Shown: positions 42,101 through 50,252, numbered from the stretch's first letter. The stretch: DNA of 64,000 bases from Prevotella sp. (GCA_023666665.1 JAMPBN010000001.1:364505-428504), one strand, 5' to 3'. Numbers and translations are program-made. The notes: generated from the letters alone by a model not told the origin.

Positions 42101-43633
42101 GAGGTAGATGTTTTCAGAGGTCGTGGTGATGTCGTCTGAAAACTCACCCACTTGATAAACCTTGCCGTTATACGTGTATTCATATGCCACGGCAAGCACT
42201 TCATCGGGCTGCAGCGCCGTGCGCAGCGATATGTAGCCCAGCGAGGAGTTCAGCACGTAGTCCGACGAACTCAGCAGTCGGGCGCTCTCCACCTTCTCAT
42301 AGTCGCGGCCGCCCTCAAAGCCGTTGGCCGCCAACGCGGCGAGCGCCTGCGTCACGGCATTGATTGAGCGAGCCTCGGGATATTGCTCCTTGATGACGCT
42401 GAGCAGGTTGTTGGAGCTGTTCGATGGGTTCTCGGCCGACATGTTCGGCACCCAATACTTGCATTCCAGGTCCTGGTTCTCGCCCAAGTCCATAAAGCCC
42501 ACAAAGTTGCGTGCCTCGCTGAAGTTGCTGTTCTTGTTGGTAATCCACACCTGAATGCGCGTGATGTTGACCCCGGAACTTACATATGGCAGCTTCGAGG
42601 CAAAGCGGTCGTAGTTACGGCGGAAAAAGTGGCTCAGAAAAAAGTGGCGGTTCTCATCATAGTTGTTGGCATTGATGCTGAACTTCGTGGTTTGCTTGCC
42701 ACCCTTGGAACTCACCGAGCGAGACTCCGAATTCTGCTGCGACACCAACCCCGTCAGCGTCAGCTTGCCAAACTGCAGCTTCGTCTTGAAGCCAAATAGC
42801 GACGATGCCCCGCGAATCAACGACGACCCCGAGGTGAAGCTAACGTTGCCCGCCTCGATGCTCTTTACAATGTCGTCTTCCTCGCCCTGAAAATTCAAAG
42901 TTAGGTTTTGTGAGTCAAAGCTGAAGGTCGCATCGGTGTTATACGACATGTTGAAGTTCAGCCTGTTGCCCACGCTGGCCTGAATCGAAGCCTGAATCTT
43001 CTGGTCGAAGTCAAAAAATGTCTTGCGGCGGTTTTCAAGCGCCAGGGCCGGGTTGTCAGTCTTGTTGCTCTTTACCCCCATCTCAAGAATCACCGAACCG
43101 GTGGTTTTCAGCGACACGCCCCCCGGGCCAAACACCTTCTCCAGCGGTCCCAGCGAAAAGTTCATATCCAGGATGTTAAACGGCTCCTTCGTGGTCTCGT
43201 TCTTGAGCAACTCGGCATTGCGCTTGTTCCAGTAGCGCCCAACGGCCAGGCGCGTCTGCCACTGGTCATACTGCGCCTTGGTCAGCGCAAACGGAGTAAC
43301 CAAATCATTCTTACCCAAACGGATATGCACCATATACTGCTGCGTCTTCGGGTCATAATCAGCCTCTGTGGTGATGTTCGACGGCTGATTCAAATCACGC
43401 GCAAACTCCCACTGCATCAACTCATCGAAATTGCGCGGAATAGTCGGCCTCACATCCCTCATCCCATCGGGCCACACCGTGTCCATACGCTCACCCTCAA
43501 ACGGTTTCACCGGCATAGTGGGCGGCGGCGGAGTAATCTGCGGCTCATAATATTGCGCAAAAGCCCCGACATTGGCCCCGGCCAACATCAGCACCACAAA
43601 TATGATATAAAAAAGCCTTACGCGCGGTTTCAT
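36182..43633 (-). CDS. sprA: Type IX secretion translocon protein SprA (Sov)
   Basis: A 2483-aa outer-membrane protein, the largest gene of the window and normal for SprA (about 2400 aa). The signal peptide (about 1-26, ending ANVGAFAQ) is followed by the conserved N-terminal segment (FDLMQWEFARDL-like, NILDMNFSLGPLEKVFGPGG, VSLKTTGSVILEMGVKSN). Very many beta strands ending in aromatic residues extend to the C-terminus (YGITCNLSLAR). SprA forms the 36-strand pore through which proteins with C-terminal sorting signals leave the cell. It is the last gene of its transcript, with no partner T9SS genes adjacent; porQ lies 9 kb away. It is divergent from the MBL hydrolase gene. Confidence 0.96.
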   Translation of the reverse strand: MKPRVRLFYIIFVVLMLAGANVGAFAQYYEPQITPPPPTMPVKPFEGERMDTVWPDGMRDVRPTIPRNFDELMQWEFARDLNQPSNITTEADYDPKTQQYMVHIRLGKNDLVTPFALTKAQYDQWQTRLAVGRYWNKRNAELLKNETTKEPFNILDMNFSLGPLEKVFGPGGVSLKTTGSVILEMGVKSNKTDNPALALENRRKTFFDFDQKIQASIQASVGNRLNFNMSYNTDATFSFDSQNLTLNFQGEEDDIVKSIEAGNVSFTSGSSLIRGASSLFGFKTKLQFGKLTLTGLVSQQNSESRSVSSKGGKQTTKFSINANNYDENRHFFLSHFFRRNYDRFASKLPYVSSGVNITRIQVWITNKNSNFSEARNFVGFMDLGENQDLECKYWVPNMSAENPSNSSNNLLSVIKEQYPEARSINAVTQALAALAANGFEGGRDYEKVESARLLSSSDYVLNSSLGYISLRTALQPDEVLAVAYEYTYNGKVYQVGEFSDDITTTSENIYLKLLKGTTQSPQWANWRLMMKNVYNIGATNVTASNFKLQIKYLSDTTGTAINYLPVGNLASKTLLQVMNLDRLDSNQEGNPDGMFDLIEGYTFYGRTGKVIFPVAEPFGAHLEQAIGNPLDAQKYVYKELYDSTKVIAEQFADKNKFMLTGEYQGSDGSRISLNAYNVPRGSVVVTAGGVTLTENSDYIVDYANGEVTIINQSIIDSGQSVNVTLEDQGLYSMQRKTLLGLDLQYKFSRDFTLGATWMHFSEKAITEKVGIGDETVKNTMWGLNLSYTKEFQWLTNALNFIPTVNAVAPSKVSVQAEFAQLVPHKQKSGSARGSSYVDDFESAQTGFDLKSPYAWSLASTPSMFPESQLSNDVTYGKNRALLNWYYIDRLFTQRNSSLCPGYIKNDLKQLSNPYVREVTSTEIFPGRELTYGESNVVQTLNLSFYPTERGPYNLDATGINDDGSLQNPSQRWGGIMRKLETTNFEQNNIEYVQFWMMNPFLDPEADNLDGGDLYFNFGELSEDILKDGYKSYENGVPYDGNDEYMRETVWGRVSTQASLTYSFDNNSGSRPIQDVGLDGLQNADEYNSPSYAAYLEQLRSKLSPQTLAAYQADRFSPLNDPAGDNYHFYRGYDYDEQRLGVLERYKRYNGVEGNSLSAEDADDDLYQSARSTPDVEDINQDNTLNEYERYFQYKVSIRPEDLVVGRNYITDKQTSIVHTRDDQDVEVEWYQFKIPLQDYEKKVGSINDFTAVRFARMFMTNFTAPTHLRFATLELVRGEWRGYNFNLNNRSDTPAEGQLDLSVVNIEENAGREPVNYVLPPGVTRISDPSQSQIVQLNEQSMSMVLKNIKAGDARGVYRDTQQDLRNYKRMQMWVHAEAPIDNTQNLRSGQFSVFLRLGSDVKANYYEYEVPLELTAPGRYNGDIASQRYAVWPQSNYLDFALKTLVDVKNQRNEAINAKQAGVSYSERYTRRDPDNEANSVTVVGNPTIGDIRVLLIGVRNNSSTEKSGTVWVNELKVTDFDESGGWAAKANVNLAMSDIATFNVGAHIETSGFGGVDQSLNDRRMDDYQQLNFAMQVDAGRFLPESVKLRAPIYYSTTRERTTPKYNPLDSDVLLKDALDNCATKQQKDSIRGFAIEETRSENFSISGLKFDVKSKNSMPWDPANFTFNFSFSKQHFNDPTTEYQNTNDYRGSIQYAWSPFKRTVKPFRSKIDPKKKSLKFIRDWELGFLFNSINLSTNMSRYYYENQTRSEVDDNFRLPVSVSKNFLWDRKLSLNWNITKTLSFRFESNTQTRIDETPGAVDRRMFPDEYKEWKDTVMQSIRSLGTPWAYNQSFSAEYKLPFNQIPILDWLSGSAKYNATYNWNRGATVDGESFGNQIANKGDFSVDGRVNLEGLFNKVSYLKKINQRFGKKPTSSRTTKPLNRAKRMERTFKLKPDTSLTIKHNLKVKKVRVTGQTTDGKVMKIDFKTIDDNTIEVLNRGDQNVKFVIQEVKEQEKKNFWSEAAQYSLRFLMMPRNFTIRFKRSTSLSVPLWDRSVGIGFGQSKGDGPLAPGLGFAFGMTDGEHFINEAKERGWLLLSDGQTSPAISNKNIDLDMEGTLEPIPGLKITISTKYSDSRTNSVQFMYDDMPTARTGQYSKTHCAIATALRQSKAEDGYYDATFQKFLSYIPIMRERVQSQYAGARYPEGGFMEGNPLAGKPFSEANGDVSQTSSDVLIPAFLAAYTGTNPQRQYLNPFPALSALLPNWKVTYDGLINLWNLKNVFKSFSINHAYQCTYSVGSYNGFLNWLSLGGSNNDLGFTLDELTGAPIPSSPYNIASVTITERFSPLVGVKATLKNDLRVNVEWTEQRTLTLNSSAGQLVENTQRGITVGAGYKIVNLMKIFKVAGKQTGTSHDIDLNADFKFSRSQALIRRIESNYTQATSGTRNINVNVTAKYALSKRIQLGMFFEHQVNTPLVSNSAYPTSNSAYGITCNLSLAR

Positions 43634-43742
43634 TGCAATGTAACTACCAAACTAACGCACCCCCATCCCCAAATATTGCATCCCACCCCCAAAAAACTCC
43701 CCACCCATAGCGGTAAGATGGCTGCTGCCAAACAGGAGCCGG

Positions 43743-43802
43743 CCGTCTTCAGACGGTCGGGAGAGGAGCTCCGAGGCAGCGCGGCGGTCTGAAGACCGCC
43801 GC
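43743..43802. repeat. Pair of GC-rich palindromes, REP-like
   Basis: The 262-nt gap between sprA and the MBL gene holds two related palindromes: CCGTCTTCAGACGG (43743-43756, 6-bp arms) and GCGGCGGTCTGAAGACCGCC plus GC (43781-43802, 10-bp arms). Their cores are the same motif in opposite orientation. Nothing else is recognisable in the gap. Confidence 0.7.
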
Positions 43803-43895
43803 ATCCATGCTCTATGGAGGGCGATTGGAGGTAGGTAAAACATTTTTGGGGGAGTTTGCGTTATATGATTAAAAACTGCTTCAACTATTTAGATT

Positions 43896-44675
43896 ATGAA
43901 ATTGACGTTTTTAGGTACCGGAACGAGTACCGGAGTTCCTCAGATTATGTGTGATTGCCCTACGTGTCGTTCTCGCGATGAACACGACAAGCGCTTGCGT
44001 TGCTCGGCAATGGTTACGTATAAAGATAAAAACATCCTGATTGACTGCGGCCCCGATTTCCGCCAGCAAATGCTTAATCAGGGTTCGCCAATGCTTGAGG
44101 CAGTGTTGATTACCCACAGCCATTATGATCACGTTGGCGGCGTTGACGACCTGAGGCCTTATACGGCCACGGGCGACGGCTTCCCGATTTTCTGCCGCCC
44201 CGACGTTGCCGGCGACTTGCGCGACCGCGTGCCTTATTGCTTCGCCGAGGCTCCTTATCCGGGCGTTCCGGCGTTTAACATCACGGAGGTTACCACCAAG
44301 CCGTTTAATGTTGCCGACCTCGACGTTGTCCCCCTGCCTGTCATGCACCACCGCTTGCCGATTATCGGCTTCAAAATGGGCAATCTGGCATATATCACCG
44401 ATGCCAAGACCATTCCCGACTCAACTCTTGAGCTGATTCGCGGGGTTGACACCCTGGTCATCAACGCCCTGCGCTTGAAAGAGCATCATTCGCATTTGAA
44501 CCTTCAGCAGGCGCTCGACATCATTGCCGAGGTGAAGCCCCGGGTAGCGTATCTCACGCATATGAGCCACGGCATGGGTCCCGCAGCCGAAGCCGCCTTG
44601 CGTTTGCCCGAGGGCGTTAAGTTAGCTTACGACGGCCTCGTTGTTCATATCCCCGACCAATTTGACGAAGAATAA
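43896..44675 (+). CDS. MBL-fold metallo-hydrolase, PhnP-like
   Basis: A 259-aa metallo-beta-lactamase-fold hydrolase. The N-terminal strand-loop (MKLTFLGTGTSTGVPQI) leads to a Cys pair (CDCPTC) like the extra zinc site of PhnP, the metal motif THSHYDHVGGVDDLR (HxHxDH), and later ligands His in VMHHRLP, Asp in ITDAKTIPD and His in THMSHG. PhnP cleaves cyclic phosphodiesters; in Bacteroidota the substrate of this conserved paralogue is not known to me. It lies 2 nt before the next small gene, with which it is co-transcribed. Confidence 0.87.
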   Translation: MKLTFLGTGTSTGVPQIMCDCPTCRSRDEHDKRLRCSAMVTYKDKNILIDCGPDFRQQMLNQGSPMLEAVLITHSHYDHVGGVDDLRPYTATGDGFPIFCRPDVAGDLRDRVPYCFAEAPYPGVPAFNITEVTTKPFNVADLDVVPLPVMHHRLPIIGFKMGNLAYITDAKTIPDSTLELIRGVDTLVINALRLKEHHSHLNLQQALDIIAEVKPRVAYLTHMSHGMGPAAEAALRLPEGVKLAYDGLVVHIPDQFDEE

Positions 44676-44677
44676 CT

Positions 44678-45061
44678 ATGGAAAGCATCAAGTTAAACAG
44701 TGGCGCTAAGGTGAAACTCTTTCCCAGCGCCATAGTGGTATATAATTTTTCCGACGGCGACGATGCCGACGGCAAGCTCGCGCAAATCCTCTCCTCTCAT
44801 CCCGGCGAGTCTGTGGTATTCATCAACACGAAATATTCTCCCGAAGTGTTTGAGCAGGCCGAGACGCGCAACCGAGCATTCATCTTCGACCGCACAAAAA
44901 TCAACCCCGATTGTGTTGACCCCGAGTTCCCTGCACAGTGGGTCAGCGAGGGCGACTTCCTCCCCGGGCTGCCGGGAAATCTGTCGCTCGAAGCTTCGGC
45001 CGAGGGTCTGCGCGTAACTTCGCTGCCCCCCGACGCGCATCACACCGCGCTGTTTACTTGA
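44678..45061 (+). CDS. Conserved hypothetical protein
   Basis: 127 aa, no signal peptide or membrane segment, alternating hydrophobic strands (VKLFPSAIVVYNFSD, SVVFINTKYSPEVFEQ), no family recognised. It starts 2 nt after the MBL hydrolase gene, which makes it a likely functional partner, and its last 8 nt overlap the convergent mltG. Real on the basis of tight spacing and coding character. Confidence 0.65.
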   Translation: MESIKLNSGAKVKLFPSAIVVYNFSDGDDADGKLAQILSSHPGESVVFINTKYSPEVFEQAETRNRAFIFDRTKINPDCVDPEFPAQWVSEGDFLPGLPGNLSLEASAEGLRVTSLPPDAHHTALFT

Positions 45062-46067
45062 TGCCGCGCTGATTCAGCGCCTTTTGATAGCGGCGGGCGT
45101 TGGCAAGATGAGTTGCATAATCTGCCGCAAAATTGTGTGTGCCGGAGAAGTCTTCTTTGGCACACATATATATATAGTTGTGTGGCTGCGAGGTGAGAAC
45201 GGAGTCGATGGTGCGGGCTGCGGCCACGCGGATTGGCCCCGGGGGCAGTCCGTTGACGCGATAAGTGTTGTAGGGCGACTCCACCTTAAGATGCTCGCCG
45301 CGTATGCGCCGCAGCGAAAAGTCGCCCAGGGCAAACTTCACCGTGGGGTCAGCCTGCAGCTTCATGCCGCGCCGTATGCGGTTGATATACAGCCGGCCCA
45401 CTTCGCCGCGCTCCTCGCGGTTGTTAGTCTCCTCCTCGGCAATGGACGCCACGGTTGCCACCTCTACCGGAGTAAGCCCCAACTGCCGCGCTTGCGTGCG
45501 ACGTTCGTCGTTCCAAAAGTCGTTGCGTGCTTTCAAGAGCTTCTCAACAGTCCTCTCAGCTGACGTGGTCCAGTAAAATTCATACGTGTCGGGCAGAAAA
45601 GCGGCTGCATATTGCTCCGTTTTGCTGAATCCGGCGGTGGGAAGTACGGAGTCAAGAGCTGCCAAAAACTCGTCGCTGCCGAAGTCCATTTGTCCCGCAA
45701 TGCGCTCGGCAAGCTGTGGCAAAGTTCGTATGTTGTTAAACGTCAGTTTTATCGGTGTCTGTCTGTGGCGCATCAGGCGGCGGGCAATGTCCTTGGCCGT
45801 TTTGCCCGGTTCGATGCGATATGCGCCATAGATTGGCAGAGTGTCTGACGCTGCAGCTTTGTAGACGGTGAATACGCGATTACCTACGCGGCTGCCCAAG
45901 GCGTTGGTCAGGGAGTCGCGCAGCGCTGTGCGGTCTGTGTTGCGCGGCAGATATATCCACGCAGGATTCTCCCCCTCATAGGGGGTTACAACATACTCCC
46001 ATATGCAGAGCGCGGCTAAAGCTATGAGCGTCAGCCCTCCAATTATTGAGAATATTATTTTTTTCAT
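45054..46067 (-). CDS. mltG: Endolytic peptidoglycan transglycosylase MltG
   Basis: A 337-aa YceG-family protein. An N-terminal membrane anchor (about 4-26), a LysM-like region (GAYRIEPGKTAKDIARRLM) and the catalytic domain with Glu in ASIAEEETNN, plus NRIRRGMKLQADPTVKFAL and SPYNTYRVNGLPPGPI, are all diagnostic. MltG cleaves nascent glycan strands near the inner membrane and sets strand length. Single gene between the mdh terminator and the convergent hypothetical gene. Confidence 0.94.
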   Translation of the reverse strand: MKKIIFSIIGGLTLIALAALCIWEYVVTPYEGENPAWIYLPRNTDRTALRDSLTNALGSRVGNRVFTVYKAAASDTLPIYGAYRIEPGKTAKDIARRLMRHRQTPIKLTFNNIRTLPQLAERIAGQMDFGSDEFLAALDSVLPTAGFSKTEQYAAAFLPDTYEFYWTTSAERTVEKLLKARNDFWNDERRTQARQLGLTPVEVATVASIAEEETNNREERGEVGRLYINRIRRGMKLQADPTVKFALGDFSLRRIRGEHLKVESPYNTYRVNGLPPGPIRVAAARTIDSVLTSQPHNYIYMCAKEDFSGTHNFAADYATHLANARRYQKALNQRGIK

Positions 46068-46076
46068 AGAAAAGAT

Positions 46077-46101
46077 AAGGGCGCACGAACTATGCGCCCT
46101 T
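46077..46101 (-). terminator. Terminator of mdh
   Basis: On the minus strand AAGGGCGCA (46101-46093), 7-nt loop, TGCGCCCTT (46085-46077), followed by ATCTTTTC. Perfect 9-bp stem with a short U-rich tail. Confidence 0.8.
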
Positions 46102-46126
46102 ATTTTGGTGGTTAATTGTCAGGTAA

Positions 46127-47062
46127 TTAAAGTGCGCCGGCAAGAGCTGCGTTGGTCTTGCGAACGGCTTCTGCGCTCTTGGCAAAGAGGTCTTTTTCTT
46201 CATCGTTGAGGTCGAACTCAACAACTTTTTCTATGCCGTTCTTGCCGAGGATACAGGGCACGCCGATGCAGATGTCGCTCTGGCCATATTCGCCTTCGAG
46301 ATATGCGGAGCAGGAAATCATGCGCTTGGTGTCGTGGATAACGGCATCAACCACGCTGGCTGCTGCTGCGCCGGGAGCATACCATGCGGAGGTGCCGAGC
46401 AGGCCGGTCAGAGTAGCACCGCCAACCATCGTGTCTGCAGCAACTTTCTGAAGTTTTTCAGCGTCGATGAGTGTTGACACGGGGATACCGCGATGTGCGG
46501 CATAGCGGGTCAGAGGAATCATTGTGGTGTCGCCGTGGCCGCCGATTACGATGCCCTCAACTTCTGCGGGGTTGGCTTCGAGAGCTTTGCTAAGGAAGTA
46601 CTGGAAGCGTGCGCTATCGAGTGCGCCGCCCATACCGATGATGCGATTTTTGGGCAGCCCGCTGGTCTTGTGAATCAGGTAGGTCATGGTGTCCATCGGG
46701 TTGGATACGCAGAGAATTACCGCGTTGGGGCTGTGGGCGATAACTTGAGAAGTTACGCTCTTTACGATGCCGGCGTTTACGCCTATGAGTTCTTCGCGGG
46801 TCATACCGGGCTTGCGGGGAATGCCGGAAGTGATGACTACCATATCGCTGCCTTCGGTAGCTGAATAGTCGTTGGTCACGCCCTTGGCGCGGGTCTGCAC
46901 ACCGAGAATGTTTGCGGTCTGCATGATGTCCATAACCTTGCCTTCCGACAAGCCTTCCTTAATATCAATGAGAACCACTTCGTCAGCTATGCCACACGTA
47001 ATAAGCACGTTAGCACAGGTTGCGCCTACGTTGCCGGCGCCTACAACTGTTACTTTTGACAT
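46127..47062 (-). CDS. mdh: Malate dehydrogenase (LDH-like type)
   Basis: A 311-aa NAD-dependent enzyme interconverting malate and oxaloacetate, in Bacteroidales part of the fumarate/succinate branch. The nucleotide-binding loop is GAGNVG (8-13). The specificity loop GIPRKPGMTREEL carries Arg, not the Gln of lactate dehydrogenase, and the catalytic His lies in IGGHGDTTMIP. A -7 box lies 45 nt upstream and a terminator downstream, so it is monocistronic. Confidence 0.96.
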   Translation of the reverse strand: MSKVTVVGAGNVGATCANVLITCGIADEVVLIDIKEGLSEGKVMDIMQTANILGVQTRAKGVTNDYSATEGSDMVVITSGIPRKPGMTREELIGVNAGIVKSVTSQVIAHSPNAVILCVSNPMDTMTYLIHKTSGLPKNRIIGMGGALDSARFQYFLSKALEANPAEVEGIVIGGHGDTTMIPLTRYAAHRGIPVSTLIDAEKLQKVAADTMVGGATLTGLLGTSAWYAPGAAAASVVDAVIHDTKRMISCSAYLEGEYGQSDICIGVPCILGKNGIEKVVEFDLNDEEKDLFAKSAEAVRKTNAALAGAL

Positions 47063-47107
47063 GTCAATATTCTTTAGTTTTGGTTAAATTGTAAATTTTG
47101 GTTGCAA

Positions 47108-47115
47108 CAAAGTTA
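47108..47115 (-). promoter_or_regulatory. -7 box of mdh
   Basis: TAACTTTG on the minus strand, 45 nt before the mdh ATG. No TTTG at the usual distance. Confidence 0.45.
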
Positions 47116-47192
47116 CAAAAAGAATATGTAGTTTGTTCACCCTTAACAAAAATTAACGCGAACTACCGACTTTTTGCCGTAACTTCGCGTCG

Positions 47193-47227
47193 CATAACTC
47201 CTAATCCCTAACTCCTAACTCATAACT
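47193..47227. repeat. CTCCTAA / CCCTAA short tandem repeat upstream of ribE
   Basis: CATAACTCCTAATCCCTAAC-type units run to within 5 nt of the ribE ATG and so form its leader and ribosome-binding region. Complement of the TTAGGAGTTAGG units at 9697 and 17147. Confidence 0.7.
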
Positions 47228-47231
47228 AAAA

Positions 47232-47837
47232 ATGTTTTCCGGAATCGTTGAAGAACCCGCTACCGTAGTAGCCGTTGACCACCAAGATGGCAACGTGATC
47301 CTCACAATAAAAAGCTCTTTTGCCTGCGAACTCAAAGTAGACCAATCAGTTGCCCATAACGGTGTCTGCCTGACCGTAACATCTGTCAATCCCAACGAAA
47401 GCACTTATACGGTAACCGCCGTGGAGGAGACTCTGCGCCGCTCCAATCTCGGCCTGCTCCGTCCCGGCAGCCACGTCAACCTCGAGCGCTCAATGATAAT
47501 GAACGGCCGTCTTGATGGCCACATCGTGCAAGGCCACGTTGACTGCACCGCCAAGTGCACCGCTCTCAAGCAGCTCGACGGCTCCGTGGAGCTGCAGTTT
47601 GAATACACCCCCGATCCCGCAATGGAGCCTCAGGGCTACTTTACTGTAGAAAAGGGTTCGGTAACGGTCAACGGCGTATCGCTGACTGTTTGCAACTCGC
47701 GCCCCGGCGGCTTCGGAGTCGCAATAATTCCCTACACCCTCGACCACACCAACCTTGGCGAAGTCAAGAAGGGCACCGTGGTGAACCTCGAGTTTGACAT
47801 CATCGGCAAATACGTGGCCCGCCTGGCAACACTCTAA
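47232..47837 (+). CDS. ribE: Riboflavin synthase alpha chain
   Basis: 201 aa, the trimeric enzyme that dismutates two 6,7-dimethyl-8-ribityllumazine molecules to riboflavin. Both lumazine-binding repeats are present: MFSGIVEEPATV with SVAHNGVCLTV, then GHIVQGHVDCTAKC with SVTVNGVSLTV. The leader is a short tandem repeat rather than a recognisable ribosome-binding site. It overlaps the convergent mutS2 gene by 4 nt. Confidence 0.95.
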   Translation: MFSGIVEEPATVVAVDHQDGNVILTIKSSFACELKVDQSVAHNGVCLTVTSVNPNESTYTVTAVEETLRRSNLGLLRPGSHVNLERSMIMNGRLDGHIVQGHVDCTAKCTALKQLDGSVELQFEYTPDPAMEPQGYFTVEKGSVTVNGVSLTVCNSRPGGFGVAIIPYTLDHTNLGEVKKGTVVNLEFDIIGKYVARLATL

Positions 47838-50251
47838 AGCGTAACCACCGTGATGCCTGCGCCACCCAGGCGCACGTCTTCGTCGCGATAGTCGCTCACG
47901 GCACTGACCGTTGACAGATACTGACGTATTGCCTGACGTAATGCGCCGGTGCCGGTTCCGTGGAGTATGCGCACGCGGTGGGCGGAGAAGCGTATGGCAT
48001 CGTCAATAAAATACATTACCGTTTGCAGCGCCTCGTCGGCGCGCATTCCGCGAACGTCAATTTCCTGCTTGAAATCAAGCCGCCGCGCATGGTGCTGCTC
48101 GCCCGAAATGAGAGCGGCTTGTGTCGGTGCGATATTCTGCGGTTTTTGCAGCGTGTGGTGCAAGCGGTTGAGCTTCACCGTTGTGCGCAGCATTCCAAAA
48201 CTTACGGTGGCGTTTTTGCCCTCAATCGACAGTACTTCGCCGGGCGTTTCCTGGCCGTCGAGTTTTACGTAGTCGCCCACGGCAATCGGGCGCTCTGCCG
48301 CCGCGGGCTTCGGCTGCTTGTTTTTCTTCTCCTTGGGGGCTTTTTTCAGCAGGGGATGGTCGCTGTCGCTCTTCTGAATTTTTTCTTGCTCGGAGCGTAG
48401 GTCGGAGCGTAGTTGCTTGGTGGTGTCGCGGTCGGCCTGGGACTTGCGTATTTCGTGGATTGTCCGCTCAATGGCAGCATTCGAGCCCTCGATAATCTGC
48501 CGCGCCTGCTCCTTGGCATCCGCAAGAATCTCGCGGCGGTGAGCACGCAGGTCGTCGGCCTGCGACTGATAATTATTCAGCACCTCCTCAATCTTCTTCT
48601 CTTTTTGGCGAATGGCCATGCGCTTGTTTTCCCAGTAACGGCGGTCGCGGGCAATGTCAAGCAGATATTTGTCCATATTGACGTAGTCAGTGCCAACGAT
48701 TTCCTTGGCCGCGTTGACTATATCCTCCGGCAGTCCGATTTTGCGTGCTATCTCTATGGCAAAAGAACTGCCTGCGGTGCCAACCACGAGCTTGAACATC
48801 GGCTCCATCTTCTGGCGGTCGTAGAGCATAGAGCCGTTGACCAGTCCCGGGGTCTCCTCGGCAAATTGCTTGAGGTTCTGATAGTGAGTAGTGATAACGC
48901 CCCAAAGCCCCAGCTCTGCAAACCGCGCAAGAATGGCCTGGGCAATGGCTCCGCCGATGAGCGGCTCAGTGCCGGTGCCGAACTCGTCGATGAGCGCGAG
49001 GGTGCGCTCGTCCCCATGCGCCATAAAGTGCTTCATATGCGTCAGGTGCGACGAGTAGGTCGAGAGGTCGTTTTCAATCGACTGGTCGTCGCCAATGTCG
49101 ATGAAAATGCTCTCAAACACCCCCATATGGGAGTTCTCAAAGACCGGCGGCAGAATGCCGCACTGCATCATATATTGCACCACGCCGACGGTTTTCAGCG
49201 TCACCGACTTGCCGCCGGCGTTCGGGCCGCTGACAATCAGCAATCGACGTTCGCGGCTCAAGTGAATGTCGAGCGGCACTATCTCCTTGCCCTGCGCCTT
49301 GAGCGAGGCCATCAGCCCGGGGTGACAGGCGTGATACCATTCCAGCTCCGGCTCTGCACTGATGTGGGGCAGCCTGGCATCTATCACCCTGGCATATAGC
49401 GCCTTGGCGTGGATAAAATCCAGCTCGGCGGCAATAAGCAGCGAGTCGAGAATCGCCGGGATATGCGGCCTGATTTCTGCCGTCAGAGTCATCATGATGC
49501 GGGCAATTTCGCGGCGCTCCTCCATCTGCAGCTCGCGCAGGCGGTTGTTGGTCTGCACCACTTCCGCAGGTTCAATAAACACCGTCTTGCCCGATGCCGA
49601 CTCGTCGTGGACTATGCCGTTGACCTTGCGCTTGTGCATCGGACTCACGGGGATAACCATACGGCCGTCGCGTACCGCAGGGGTGGCATCCGGCTCAACC
49701 AGTCCTTGAGCCACGGCGGCAGCCATTACGCGGCGCATTGTCGCGGCTATCGAGCCTTGGGCGTGAGCCAGCGAGCGGCGAATGTCGGCAAGCTCGGACG
49801 ACGCGGAGTCAAGAACGTTGCCGTAGCGGTCAATCACGCGGTCAATTGCGCGCACAAGGTCCGGAAATACTCCGATGGCCGACGTAACAGTGGCCAGACG
49901 CGGATATTGCTCTCCCGCCTTGTCGAAAAACGCCGCTATGCCGCCGAAAGCGTCAAGCGAATTGCGCACTCCGGCAAGCTCATCGGCGGGAAGAAACGTC
50001 CCCTCAATCCTCACGGCCATCAGTGAGCGGCGAATGTCGGCAACGCGCCCCAAGGGCAGGTTGTCGGCATCCGAGCCGACTATCGCAACCATCTCGGCGG
50101 TTGCTTCGAGCGCCGCGCGGATGGCGTGGAAGTCTGTCTGAAAAGATATCTCGCGGTCGGCAAACTCGCGTCCGCTCTCGGTTAGACACTGCGCGGCAAT
50201 CTCCCTGCGCACGCTCCCGAATCCAATCTTCTGCTCAAAAACACTATTCAT
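47834..50251 (-). CDS. mutS2: MutS2-family ATPase/endonuclease (RqcU-like)
   Basis: An 805-aa protein with the MutS2 core (SSELADIRRSL clamp region), MutS-type ATPase (Walker A GPNAGGKSVTLKTVG near residue 345; LIDEFGTGTEP), a coiled coil (about 515-640, KEKKIEEVLNNYQSQADDL) and a C-terminal Smr domain (DVRGMRADEALQTV, RILHGTGTGALRQAI). In Bacillus, MutS2/RqcU splits collided ribosomes; older work links the family to suppression of recombination. Normal length for the family. The lipoprotein gene lies one base upstream, so it is in the porQ-cmk-ispH transcript. Confidence 0.95.
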   Translation of the reverse strand: MNSVFEQKIGFGSVRREIAAQCLTESGREFADREISFQTDFHAIRAALEATAEMVAIVGSDADNLPLGRVADIRRSLMAVRIEGTFLPADELAGVRNSLDAFGGIAAFFDKAGEQYPRLATVTSAIGVFPDLVRAIDRVIDRYGNVLDSASSELADIRRSLAHAQGSIAATMRRVMAAAVAQGLVEPDATPAVRDGRMVIPVSPMHKRKVNGIVHDESASGKTVFIEPAEVVQTNNRLRELQMEERREIARIMMTLTAEIRPHIPAILDSLLIAAELDFIHAKALYARVIDARLPHISAEPELEWYHACHPGLMASLKAQGKEIVPLDIHLSRERRLLIVSGPNAGGKSVTLKTVGVVQYMMQCGILPPVFENSHMGVFESIFIDIGDDQSIENDLSTYSSHLTHMKHFMAHGDERTLALIDEFGTGTEPLIGGAIAQAILARFAELGLWGVITTHYQNLKQFAEETPGLVNGSMLYDRQKMEPMFKLVVGTAGSSFAIEIARKIGLPEDIVNAAKEIVGTDYVNMDKYLLDIARDRRYWENKRMAIRQKEKKIEEVLNNYQSQADDLRAHRREILADAKEQARQIIEGSNAAIERTIHEIRKSQADRDTTKQLRSDLRSEQEKIQKSDSDHPLLKKAPKEKKNKQPKPAAAERPIAVGDYVKLDGQETPGEVLSIEGKNATVSFGMLRTTVKLNRLHHTLQKPQNIAPTQAALISGEQHHARRLDFKQEIDVRGMRADEALQTVMYFIDDAIRFSAHRVRILHGTGTGALRQAIRQYLSTVSAVSDYRDEDVRLGGAGITVVTL

Positions 50252-50252
50252 T

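Noticed and set aside
43652..43843. A 63-codon minus-strand frame in the sprA-MBL gap.
   Set aside because: It consists mostly of the palindromic repeats, has low-complexity Arg/Ser-rich translation and no start context.
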